This document shows, piece by piece, positions 8,362-16,224 of a stretch of 64,000 nt of DNA. The position numbers were made by a program, and so were the translations under genes. Location of the stretch: contig NZ_JABBYJ010000001.1 in assembly GCF_012932565.1 (NCBI RefSeq), positions 372,001-436,000 on the forward strand. Direction: 5' to 3'. Each line of letters starts with the position of its first letter. The stretch's first letter is position 1. The notes under the pieces were generated by a model. That model worked only from the letters and a program-made list of their open reading frames with translations, ran no database searches and had not been told where the DNA came from. The stretch comes from Sneathiella limimaris (lineage in GTDB: Bacteria; Pseudomonadota; Alphaproteobacteria; Sneathiellales; Sneathiellaceae).

Positions 8362-9450
8362 TTAGCCAACAATCAGTTCTGTCCACTTCTGGTTCAACCA
8401 GTCAGAACGGTTCTGATACATGTCGTAGCGCGGAATGATCGGGTCGATTTCGGATGACACAGACGCAAATTCATCGGCTGTCAGGTTCAAAAGAGGCCGC
8501 TTCACAGTTGGTGATGTTCCAACTTTACGAGACATCTCAGACTGCACATCTGGAAGGCTCATATAGTTCATGAAGATATGCGCCTCTTCAACCTTATCTG
8601 AGGCACGGGAAAGCGCCCAGCTACCGCTGTCCAGAATACCCCCTTCTTTAGGGAAGGTTGAACGAACAGGGTGGCCATCAGCAATCGCAAGACCTGTAAC
8701 ATCATGATAATATTGACCCATTGGGATCTCACCGGACTTCAAGCCTTGCTCAAACTGAGCTTCATCCCGGTACCATAGACGGACATTTGGTTTAACTTCA
8801 GCCAGCTTATCAAAAGCTTTGAGAATTCCCTCTTCCGTATCCAGGACCTGGGTACCACCGAGGAAAGTTTTCGCTGTCACCTCCAATAGGAAGGAGTTGG
8901 AGACCAGCGCCAAAAGACCCAATTGATCTTCACGAGCTGCATCCCACATGGCGGCCCAGGAAGTTGGCTCTTCCTTAATGACTTCAGTATTGGAAACCAG
9001 ATTTACATACCAAGACACGGCGCCAACACCAGCCACACGACCGTCAGGATACTTATTGATAAAGTTACCAAGCAAGTTTTCACTGTTCGGGATCTTGGAC
9101 AGGTCAAGTGCTGCCCAAAGATCTGTTTTCTGGCCTTTCAGCATGGCTACCTGAGACATCATGGAAACGTCAGCCGGTGCGCGTTTTGCGCGGGCTGCCT
9201 GCTCCAACTGAACAAGCCATGCTTCACCTGTTGGCTCCGCCACAGATTCTACAGCAATACCGGTCGCTTCGGTAAAGCCTGGGAAGATATGCTTATCGAA
9301 AGAGTCCTTAAAGTACCCTCCGTAAACACCAACCTTCAGTGACCGCTCATTCGCGCGGATGATGGATGGCATGGAAAACGCGACAACACCAGCTGCGCCT
9401 GCGCCTAATGCAGCGCGCCGTGTAATCCCCTTTGATTTTATTTCAGACAT
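8362..9450 (-). CDS. Periplasmic substrate-binding protein, PotD/PotF-like (Tat-type signal)
   Basis: Extracellular solute-binding protein of 362 aa for the adjacent PotABC-like importer. The N-terminus has a twin-arginine type leader (TRRAALGAGAAGVVAF, about residues 10-25, ending near SIIRA), then LKVGVYGGYFKDSFDKHIF, typical of spermidine/putrescine binding proteins. It is transcribed on the minus strand after the agmatinase-like gene (57-bp gap) and before the terminator at 8281-8316. Ligand specificity cannot be read from the sequence. A guanidino or polyamine ligand is inferred from the ureohydrolase neighbour. Confidence 0.9.
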   Translation of the reverse strand: MSEIKSKGITRRAALGAGAAGVVAFSMPSIIRANERSLKVGVYGGYFKDSFDKHIFPGFTEATGIAVESVAEPTGEAWLVQLEQAARAKRAPADVSMMSQVAMLKGQKTDLWAALDLSKIPNSENLLGNFINKYPDGRVAGVGAVSWYVNLVSNTEVIKEEPTSWAAMWDAAREDQLGLLALVSNSFLLEVTAKTFLGGTQVLDTEEGILKAFDKLAEVKPNVRLWYRDEAQFEQGLKSGEIPMGQYYHDVTGLAIADGHPVRSTFPKEGGILDSGSWALSRASDKVEEAHIFMNYMSLPDVQSEMSRKVGTSPTVKRPLLNLTADEFASVSSEIDPIIPRYDMYQNRSDWLNQKWTELIVG

Positions 9451-9507
9451 ATTGCACTCCTCTGTTTAAATTCCTTGGCACACACGAGGTTATCCCTTGC
9501 TTGATTA

Positions 9508-10572
9508 TTATTGTTTGTCTTTCAAAAATGGACTGAAAGCCATCAGGCTCAGGATCTCAAAAAGAACCTGTGCACCCACATGAGCTGAATTCGTTGTCGG
9601 ATCATATTGGGGAGCAACTTCCACAACATCACCACCGCAGATATTCAAGCCTTTCAAACCCCGTAAAAATTCCAGTACTTCCCGTGTGGTCAATCCGCCC
9701 ACTTCCGGCGTACCCGTCCCTGGTGCGAAAGAAGGATCAATCCCGTCAATATCAAACGTAACATAGACAGGCCCATCACCGACCACTTCCCGGGCTTTTT
9801 CGATTACTGCGGCAATGCCCATATGAGGAACATCTTCTGCGTGAATAACCGTCATTCCAGATTTCTCTGAAAATTCCCACAAATATTCAGCAGACCCCCG
9901 GATCCCAATTTGAACGGTCCGTGTCGGATCCAGAACCCCATCCAGCACCGCATTTCGAAATGGGCCGCCATGATGGAATTTTGTTTCATCAAAAGAGCCG
10001 CCCGTATCACAATGGGCATCAATATGGATAAGACCAACAGGGGCTTCCCGACCGACAACCTTCAGAATGGGATGAGTTATGGAATGATCACCGCCCACTG
10101 ATAGCGGGACAACACCCGCATCAACAACCTTGTTGATATAGGCTTCAATATTATCAAGGCTCTTTTCAAGCCGATAACGACTGTCAAAAGCAACATCACC
10201 AATATCTTCAACAGCGAGTTCCTGTACTGGCGCTGTTTTCAGGACATGGTTATAGGGACCAATACGTTCAATCGCACGAAGAGCGCGCGGGCCGAAGCGC
10301 GCACCAGGCCTGTTGGTCACACCCAAATCCATTGGAATCCCGATCAGAGCAACCTGCAAATCTGAAATTTGGGTCGCAAGGTCAGTGACATGACGGTATG
10401 GGGCATCCAGAAACGTTGGGACACCTGAATAAGGGGCAAGGCGCGTTCCCTCTCCAGAGAAGATTTGGTTCGCAACTTTTTGAAATTCCGGATCATGTAA
10501 CTCACCGCCATGGCTTTCGCCAAACTGCGCACGGAGTTCCTCTAACCTCTCCGGGTTCCAAGTCTTTGACAT
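9508..10572 (-). CDS. Agmatinase-like ureohydrolase
   Basis: Binuclear manganese ureohydrolase that releases urea from a guanidino compound such as agmatine or 4-guanidinobutyrate. 354 aa, longer than E. coli SpeB (about 306) because of an N-terminal extension. All metal ligands are present: H163 in GGDHS, D185/H187/D189 in DAHCD and D274/D276 in FDIDGIDP. The family Gly-rich segment GTGTPEVGGLTTREV follows. It begins the minus-strand transport operon and diverges from a LysR regulator across 217 bp. Agmatinase versus guanidinobutyrase cannot be decided by eye. Confidence 0.88.
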   Translation of the reverse strand: MSKTWNPERLEELRAQFGESHGGELHDPEFQKVANQIFSGEGTRLAPYSGVPTFLDAPYRHVTDLATQISDLQVALIGIPMDLGVTNRPGARFGPRALRAIERIGPYNHVLKTAPVQELAVEDIGDVAFDSRYRLEKSLDNIEAYINKVVDAGVVPLSVGGDHSITHPILKVVGREAPVGLIHIDAHCDTGGSFDETKFHHGGPFRNAVLDGVLDPTRTVQIGIRGSAEYLWEFSEKSGMTVIHAEDVPHMGIAAVIEKAREVVGDGPVYVTFDIDGIDPSFAPGTGTPEVGGLTTREVLEFLRGLKGLNICGGDVVEVAPQYDPTTNSAHVGAQVLFEILSLMAFSPFLKDKQ

Positions 10573-10744
10573 CTTGCACCTGTCTGTATTTTTTTCACAT
10601 ACGAGAAATAATCAACTCTCTAGCATTATTGAATAATTAGATTTCAGACGACCCCTCAAGCCTCGAAATCCCTTATTCCTCGATTGACGAACATAATTGT
10701 TGTGAATAAAATTCGAAAAAGCAATTGATATTGTTCCTGCCGCC

Positions 10745-10763
10745 ATGTGAGAAAAATTCACAT
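10745..10763. promoter_or_regulatory. Inverted repeat, candidate LysR operator
   Basis: ATGTGA-N7-TCACAT, a perfect 6-7-6 inverted repeat in the divergent space between the ureohydrolase gene (minus) and the LysR gene (plus), 27 bp before the LysR start. Position and dyad symmetry fit an autoregulatory LysR-type site, but no binding consensus was available to compare. Confidence 0.45.
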
Positions 10764-10789
10764 ATAAGTTTTGAAAGTGTATCACCTGA

Positions 10790-11722
10790 ATGTCCTCGTC
10801 GCTGCCACCGCTGAAACCGCTACGCGCTTTTGAAGCCACAGCAAGATCTGGAAGCGTCACAGCAGCAGCAAAAGAACTCAATGTAACTCATAGTGCGATC
10901 AGCCATCAGATCAAGGCACTCGAGAAATCCCTTGGGTTGAAACTGTTTGAAAGAGAAGCGCAAGGCTTGAAACTCACAGCGCAAGGCAACCAGCTTCTAC
11001 CTGCTGTAACGCTTGCTTTTCGGGAAATAACTGCAGCAGCCGTGCGCATGAACAGACCGACGACCAGCGGTAAGCTCTCCATTGCCTGCCCGCCTGCCTT
11101 ACTTTCCTTTTGGTTGGTCCCCCGTATTAATCGCTTTTGTGCACAATATCCTGAAATCCAGCTCCATTTTACAGCTTCTGTCGATAAATCGCTGCTCTTT
11201 AACGCAGATGTAGATGTGGCGATTCTTTATGGAGATCCGCCCAGGCGGGATTGCTGGCTCAGCCACTGGACGCAGTTTGACCTCTTCCCTGTTACATCCC
11301 CAACCCATGCTAACCGTCATGCTATTCGCACACTTGATGATCTGGAAGATCATGTAATCCTGCACGCAGATGATGGTCGGGAATGGCAAACCTGGCTTGG
11401 AACAGCAGGGGCGCTTGGTCTCTCCCCTCGGCAACAACATTATATGGGGGACGCCCGGTTGGCAATTGATGCTGCCTTGCAGGGACAAGGGATTGCCCTT
11501 GGCGATACCCTGACCGCCAGCAACCTGCTTCATACTGGCGACCTTGTAATCCCCTTTGATCTGGCTGTTCCGGCGAATGATGCATTCTATATCGCAAGTC
11601 AAAATGAAATTCGCTCTACACCAATTGTAGACGCCTTTATTGAATGGCTCTTTGAAGCCCTAGAAGAGGACCAGGCCGAAATGCCGGTTCCCAATTCCGA
11701 AACAACGCAACGCACCTTATAA
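10790..11722 (+). CDS. LysR-family transcriptional regulator (GcvA-like)
   Basis: 310 aa. The N-terminal winged HTH covers about residues 5-65 (LRAFEATARSGSVTAAAKEL, then HSAISHQIKALEKSLG), followed by a periplasmic-binding-protein-like effector domain from about residue 95. The LPPLKPLRAFEA opening is typical of the GcvA subgroup. It sits between the divergent ureohydrolase/transporter unit and a co-directional aminotransferase 16 bp downstream, so it likely controls both. The effector is probably the imported amine or a breakdown product; that is inference from position. Confidence 0.92.
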   Translation: MSSSLPPLKPLRAFEATARSGSVTAAAKELNVTHSAISHQIKALEKSLGLKLFEREAQGLKLTAQGNQLLPAVTLAFREITAAAVRMNRPTTSGKLSIACPPALLSFWLVPRINRFCAQYPEIQLHFTASVDKSLLFNADVDVAILYGDPPRRDCWLSHWTQFDLFPVTSPTHANRHAIRTLDDLEDHVILHADDGREWQTWLGTAGALGLSPRQQHYMGDARLAIDAALQGQGIALGDTLTASNLLHTGDLVIPFDLAVPANDAFYIASQNEIRSTPIVDAFIEWLFEALEEDQAEMPVPNSETTQRTL

Positions 11723-11738
11723 TCTATAACGGACCCAA

Positions 11739-12920
11739 ATGACCTCTGCCGCCTTCAACCCGCTGATTGATACCTTATCTTTGCCACCTATCCCGCTCGT
11801 TCAAAAATGGGCAAAAGCCTATGATGGATCCAGAGGAAAGCTACTGGATCTTGCACAGGCTGTACCGGGGTATCCACCTGCTCCTGAAATGCTGACTTGG
11901 CTCAAAGAAACAGCAGGCGACGCAAGCTATACTGGTTATGGCCCGATCGAGGGGGATTTGGATTTGCGAGAAGCCTATGCGAAGGAGGTTAGCAATATCT
12001 ATAGAAGCCCCATTGGAACTCATCAAATCCACATCACTTCAGGCTGCAATCAGGCTTTTGTTGCCGCCGTTATGACGATAGCTGGCGCGGGCGACAGTAT
12101 TCTTTTGAGTGATCCCTTCTACTTCAATCATGACACAACGCTGGACATGCTGGGGATCGGCGTCAAACGCTTTGCCCTTAGCGAAGAGAACAATTTCATT
12201 CCGCGAATTAGTGACCTGGAAGCGGCACTTGATCCGACGGTCAAGGCCATCATGCTGGTCTCCCCCAACAACCCAACGGGTGCTATTTACCCTGCAGAGT
12301 GGCTTGAAGAGGCACTTTTCCTTTGCCAGAAAAAAGGAATTTGGATGATCCTCGATGAAACCTATCGGGATTTTCTCCCCTTGGATCAGTCGCATCCTCA
12401 TGACCTTTTTGCTAAAAGTAGCTGGGGGGAGAACTTTATTCAGCTCTACAGCTTTTCAAAATCCTTTTGCATACCTGGACATCGGCTTGGTGCCATTATC
12501 GCTGGTGAGACCGCAATACAACAGATCATCAAGGTGATGGATAATCTACAGATTTGTGCACCCCGTCCTCCCCAAGGTGCCGTTGCAAAAGGCATCGTGG
12601 AACTCGATAACTGGCGGGCCGAAAACCGCAATGAAATCGCCCGTCGGGCTGAGGCATTAAAAGAAGCCTTAAGACCACTTGAGAAGTGGCATGTTGCATC
12701 AATTGGCGCCTATTTTTCCTATATCAAGCATGATTTCGACGGCGTTTCGTCTGAAGTGATTGCAGAAAAACTAGGCCGCGAATATGGGGTTAGCTGTCTG
12801 CCGGGTACATTTTTTGGAAACGGACAAGACTCTTATCTGCGTTTTGCGTTTGCCAATATCGACCCGGCGAGTATTCATCTGCTAACTGAACGGTTGAAAG
12901 GCTTCACGCTAACAAGCTAA
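11739..12920 (+). CDS. PLP-dependent aminotransferase, class I/II
   Basis: Fold-type I aminotransferase of 393 aa. The PLP-binding Lys is K241 in SFSKSFCIPGHRLG; D206 and Y209 (ILDETYRD) and N178 (SPNNPTG) are the expected cofactor contacts. It starts 16 bp after the LysR gene and is probably co-transcribed. The downstream FAD oxidase at 13046 is of the PuuB type, so the pair suggests oxidative removal and transamination of amino groups. Substrate not determinable. Its stop codon at 12918-12920 is followed in the same frame by the remnant of another gene (see next entry). Confidence 0.9.
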   Translation: MTSAAFNPLIDTLSLPPIPLVQKWAKAYDGSRGKLLDLAQAVPGYPPAPEMLTWLKETAGDASYTGYGPIEGDLDLREAYAKEVSNIYRSPIGTHQIHITSGCNQAFVAAVMTIAGAGDSILLSDPFYFNHDTTLDMLGIGVKRFALSEENNFIPRISDLEAALDPTVKAIMLVSPNNPTGAIYPAEWLEEALFLCQKKGIWMILDETYRDFLPLDQSHPHDLFAKSSWGENFIQLYSFSKSFCIPGHRLGAIIAGETAIQQIIKVMDNLQICAPRPPQGAVAKGIVELDNWRAENRNEIARRAEALKEALRPLEKWHVASIGAYFSYIKHDFDGVSSEVIAEKLGREYGVSCLPGTFFGNGQDSYLRFAFANIDPASIHLLTERLKGFTLTS

Positions 12921-13025
12921 CGCGACCGTTCATTCCTTATTCCGACCCTCACATCTGGTAACACCAATGCACCTGCCATGATGGTTGGTGAAAAAGCTGC
13001 CGATATGATCCTGCAAGAAACCTGA
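12921..13025 (+). pseudogene. C-terminal remnant of a GMC (choline dehydrogenase-like) oxidoreductase
   Basis: Directly after the aminotransferase stop, in the same frame, 34 codons read to a TGA at 13023-13025. They carry PTLTSGNTNAP followed by MMVGEKAADMIL, the hallmark C-terminal segment of glucose-methanol-choline oxidoreductases such as choline dehydrogenase (family form: SGN-T/L-NAP, then I-x-EKAAD). No start codon, FAD-binding N-terminus or other part of such an enzyme is present. This looks like the scar of a deletion that removed nearly all of a GMC gene once located between the aminotransferase and the FAD oxidase. Confidence 0.75.
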
Positions 13026-13045
13026 TAGCAAGAAGCGAGAAACTT

Positions 13046-14341
13046 ATGGCTGATCAGCATTTTGCACCTGACTATTCCGAAACACCCTACTGGTGGGCTG
13101 ACGCTACGCCATATCCCGCACAGGCAGAGCTCACGAAAAAGGCTGATGTTGTGATTATCGGCGGCGGATATACAGGGCTACATGCGGGTATCCAAACGGC
13201 CAGAGCAGGTATGGATACAGTCGTTGTTGATGCTGAAGACTTGGGATGGGGATGCAGCACTCGAAACGGTGGTCAAATTAGCACCAGCATCAAACCCACA
13301 TATAGCGAACTTGTGGGCCGGTTTGGCAGTGATCAGGCACTCGCCATCTATCGGGAAGGTCAGAACTCCCTCTCCTGGACTCAAGAGTTCATTGAAACAG
13401 AGCAAATTGAATGTGACTTCGATGTTGTTGGGCGTTATCACGCGGCCCATTCGCCGCGGCACTATGAAAAGCTGGCCAGAAACCTTGCACCTGCCAGAGA
13501 GGAACTGGCTGACGACGCATTCCTAATCCCGCGAGATGAACAATATAAAGAACTTGGGACAGATGCGTATTATGGGGGTGTAGTATACCCGCGACATGGC
13601 AGTCTTCATCCAGCGAAATATCATGCTGGCTTGGTCGCAACTGCTGAGAAAGCAGGGGCAAAATTAATAGCCCAATGCCCGGCCACAAATATCAATCGAG
13701 AGAGCAAGGGTTTCACTGTCCATACGGCAAAAGGTGAAATTCATGCAAAAAAAGTTGTCCTCGCAACGAATGGCTATAGCGGGTCTTTGTCCCGCTGGCA
13801 TCAGCGTCGGGTAATCCCGATCGGCAGTTATGTAATCGCGACTGATATTATCGACCCGCAGTTGATGAAAAAACTAATGCCAACCAATCGAATTATCAGT
13901 GATACCCGAAAGGTCGTGTACTACTATCGGCCCTCACCAGACCACAAAAGGATCATCTTTGGCGGCCGGGTGTCGCTCTCTGAAACCAACCCCAGATCAA
14001 GCGGCGAAAAACTGCACAAGGTCCTCCGAAATGTATTTCCAGAGTTGGAAGGCATTGGAATTTCCAGTTCCTGGATGGGATTTGTGGCCTTTACTTTTGA
14101 TAGTCTTATGAATGCAGGCGAAGAGGATAATCTCTATTACGCGATGGGTTATTGCGGCTCTGGCGTCGGAATGGCGGGGTATCTAGGTATGAAAACAGGC
14201 TTGAAAGTTGCCGGAAAGGCTGAAGGTAAAACAGCGTTTGATAACGTCCCGTTTCAGACAAGACCTCTTTATTCTGGCAATCCCTGGTTTTTAGCGCCTT
14301 CTGTTCTCTTTTACAAAATGCGGGATTCCTTGGGGATCTGA
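13046..14341 (+). CDS. FAD-dependent amine oxidase, DAO family (PuuB-like)
   Basis: 431 aa flavoprotein oxidase resembling gamma-glutamylputrescine oxidoreductase PuuB and related DAO-fold enzymes. Seen: the dinucleotide-binding motif VIIGGGYTGLHAG at about residues 36-48, CSTRNGGQIS after the second strand, YYRPSPDHKRIIFGGR, and a C-terminal YAMGYCGSGVGMAGY segment. The short opening YWWADATPYP precedes the FAD domain as in PuuB-like proteins. It lies downstream of the LysR and aminotransferase genes with a GMC-gene remnant between. Likely oxidises a (glutamylated) amine to aldehyde, ammonia and H2O2; the substrate is inferred. Confidence 0.87.
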   Translation: MADQHFAPDYSETPYWWADATPYPAQAELTKKADVVIIGGGYTGLHAGIQTARAGMDTVVVDAEDLGWGCSTRNGGQISTSIKPTYSELVGRFGSDQALAIYREGQNSLSWTQEFIETEQIECDFDVVGRYHAAHSPRHYEKLARNLAPAREELADDAFLIPRDEQYKELGTDAYYGGVVYPRHGSLHPAKYHAGLVATAEKAGAKLIAQCPATNINRESKGFTVHTAKGEIHAKKVVLATNGYSGSLSRWHQRRVIPIGSYVIATDIIDPQLMKKLMPTNRIISDTRKVVYYYRPSPDHKRIIFGGRVSLSETNPRSSGEKLHKVLRNVFPELEGIGISSSWMGFVAFTFDSLMNAGEEDNLYYAMGYCGSGVGMAGYLGMKTGLKVAGKAEGKTAFDNVPFQTRPLYSGNPWFLAPSVLFYKMRDSLGI

Positions 14342-14356
14342 CAACGCCACACCTTT

Positions 14357-15019
14357 TTATTCAATGGCAAACCCACTTAGTTTTTCAGGGTCTTTTAAAT
14401 GGATGCTTCCCCTAGCAATGGATACGCAGCCCCGCCTTTCCAATTCTTTGAGTTGTCGCCCCACGACTTCACGGGCGGTCCCAAGCTCTGCCGCCAAAGC
14501 TTGATGCGTAATATTGATATTCCCTTCAGAATCAGCAAGTTGCAGCAAGCGAGCCGCCAACCGTTTATCTAATCGTTCAAAGGCGACCTCTTCAACGACA
14601 TGCATCACATCTGAAATCCGGTTTGAATATTGAGAAAAAACCAATCGCCGGAAACCGGGTGATTTGGCTATAGCTGTCTCAAATGCTTCCTTTGAAATTG
14701 AGACCGCGGTGACATCCGTTTCGGTAATTCCCTCAGCGCTATAAAGTTCGTTTGAGAGGAGACAAGCTGTTGTCATAATACAGGTTTCTCCGCCACTGAC
14801 CCGATATAGAACGATTTCCCTTCCTGAGGCCGAAGTTTGCTGAACACGAACTGTTCCTTGCAGTAAAAGGAGAAAACTTTCGGCCTTTAACCCAGGGGCA
14901 AAAACTGTTTTACCTGCCGGTATCTCAATGATGTTGGCCTGTTCCTCCAAAAGCTCCCTATCCGCAAGCGGTAAGCTTGCAAGATCCGGAAATTGATCAA
15001 TCCACCCCATTGCGCCCAT
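14357..15019 (-). CDS. Crp/Fnr-family transcriptional regulator
   Basis: 220 aa: a cyclic-nucleotide-binding-like sensor fold (about 20-125) and a C-terminal winged HTH (HQALAAELGTAREVVGRQLKELERRG). I start it at ATG 15019 because AAAAGGG lies 6-7 nt upstream. A further in-frame ATG at 15058 has no ribosome-binding site and would put a perfect palindrome inside the coding region. There is no N-terminal Fnr-type cysteine cluster, but two cysteines in ETCIMTTACLL (C80 and C86 in this numbering) sit in the sensor domain and could respond to redox or sulfane sulfur. Divergent from the sulfide-oxidation genes it probably controls. Confidence 0.85.
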   Translation of the reverse strand: MGAMGWIDQFPDLASLPLADRELLEEQANIIEIPAGKTVFAPGLKAESFLLLLQGTVRVQQTSASGREIVLYRVSGGETCIMTTACLLSNELYSAEGITETDVTAVSISKEAFETAIAKSPGFRRLVFSQYSNRISDVMHVVEEVAFERLDKRLAARLLQLADSEGNINITHQALAAELGTAREVVGRQLKELERRGCVSIARGSIHLKDPEKLSGFAIE

Positions 15020-15038
15020 TTCAACCCTTTTCTCGCTA

Positions 15039-15053
15039 TGTGACTTAGTCACA
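15039..15053. promoter_or_regulatory. Palindromic Crp/Fnr-type operator
   Basis: TGTGACTTAGTCACA is a perfect 7-1-7 palindrome lying between the Crp/Fnr gene start (15019) and the DUF2892 gene (15112). A candidate -10 (TAGAAT, 15072-15077) would start transcription near 15084, placing the palindrome centre near -38, the position used by class II Crp/Fnr activators. It also sits where it could autoregulate the regulator. Confidence 0.6.
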
Positions 15054-15111
15054 GACATTCCAAGGCTACGGTAGAATAATAGACTTGTGAAATCAAAATC
15101 AGGAGTCGAAA

Positions 15112-15300
15112 ATGCAGTTAAATGTCGGGAAAATAGACAGAACCCTGCGTGTCGCAGTTGGCGCCCTTTTGCTGGCCCTTGTATTTACGGGCCCCCAGAC
15201 ACCTTGGGGATGGATCGGACTGATCCCTCTTTTGACAGGTCTGGTTGGATATTGTCCGGCTTATTCCCTATTTGGTATTAAAACCTGTAAACGATCCTGA
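15112..15300 (+). CDS. DUF2892 (YgaP-like) small inner-membrane protein
   Basis: 62 aa with two hydrophobic helices (about residues 12-27 and 32-56) and the conserved GYCPAYSLFGIKTC end. This family is found fused or next to rhodaneses and sulfide-oxidising enzymes, where it is thought to help handle thiol or sulfane sulfur at the membrane. CAGGAG lies about 6 nt upstream of the ATG. First gene of the sulfide unit and the nearest target of the palindrome at 15039-15053. Confidence 0.85.
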   Translation: MQLNVGKIDRTLRVAVGALLLALVFTGPQTPWGWIGLIPLLTGLVGYCPAYSLFGIKTCKRS

Positions 15301-15334
15301 AAATCAAATAAATCTATTTAAGGTAGTGCTGACC

Positions 15335-16195
15335 ATGACAACAAATGTAAAAACAATTTTTGATAAGGCGACATTCACCGCAACCCATATCGTATGGGAT
15401 CCTGAAACAAGTAAAGCGGCCATCATCGACAGTGTCCATGATTATGATCCAAAATCAGGCCGGACATCTACTGTGTCAGCTGACGAAGTCATTGCCTTTA
15501 TCAAGGAAAAAAATCTCACGGTTGAATGGATTCTGGAAACTCATGTCCATGCAGACCATCTAACAGCCGCACCCTATTTAAAAGAAAAGTTAGGCGGTAA
15601 AACCGGAATTGGGTCCAAAGTCGATACGGTTCAGGGAGTTTTCAAGTCCCTGTTTAATCTAGAGCCAGAGTTTTCCACTGATGGAAGCCAGTTCGATCAT
15701 CTGTTCGAAGATGGTGAGACTTTCATGATTGGTAACATGAAAGCTGAAGTAATCCATACTCCTGGCCACACCCCAGCCTGCGCAACATATGTGATTGGTG
15801 ATGCAGCCTTTGTCGGCGATACCCTGTTCATGCCAGACTTTGGAACGGCCCGTTGCGATTTCCCAGGTGGAGATGCCCGTCAACTTTTCCAGTCCATCCA
15901 GAAAATTTTGGCTCTCGATCCTGGAACCCGTCTGTTCCTCTGCCATGATTATGCACCCAATGGCCGGGACTATATTTGGGAGACAACTGTCGCTGCTGAA
16001 AAAGAAGGCAATATTCACGTAAATGACAAGGTTGATGAAAATGCATTTGTAGAGATGCGAACCAACCGTGACAAAGAGCTGGATATGCCTGTTCTTATTC
16101 TACCATCTGTCCAAGTCAATGTCCGCGCAGGTGACCTACCCCCTGCTGAAGACAACGGGACGCGATATCTAAAAATCCCACTTGACGCTGTCTAA
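15335..16195 (+). CDS. Metallo-beta-lactamase-fold hydrolase, persulfide dioxygenase-like
   Basis: 286 aa from ATG 15335 (MTTNVKTIF); longer frames upstream overlap the DUF2892 gene. The metal-binding motif H70-x-H72-x-D74-H75 (ETHVHADHL), HTPGHTPAC, GDTLFMPDFGTARCDFPGGDA and CHDYAPNGRDYIWETT match the ETHE1/Blh type of persulfide dioxygenase, which oxidises glutathione persulfide to sulfite with an iron centre. It is followed 29 bp later by the sulfide:quinone reductase fusion, so sulfide oxidised to persulfide by SQR could be passed to this enzyme. The physiological acceptor is not shown by the sequence. Confidence 0.88.
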   Translation: MTTNVKTIFDKATFTATHIVWDPETSKAAIIDSVHDYDPKSGRTSTVSADEVIAFIKEKNLTVEWILETHVHADHLTAAPYLKEKLGGKTGIGSKVDTVQGVFKSLFNLEPEFSTDGSQFDHLFEDGETFMIGNMKAEVIHTPGHTPACATYVIGDAAFVGDTLFMPDFGTARCDFPGGDARQLFQSIQKILALDPGTRLFLCHDYAPNGRDYIWETTVAAEKEGNIHVNDKVDENAFVEMRTNRDKELDMPVLILPSVQVNVRAGDLPPAEDNGTRYLKIPLDAV

Positions 16196-16224
16196 GCCTT
16201 CAACATTTTCCTGGGGAGGAAATC

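Noticed and set aside
11099..11602. 167-codon open frame on the minus strand
   Set aside because: Lies wholly inside the LysR gene, with no recognisable protein features.
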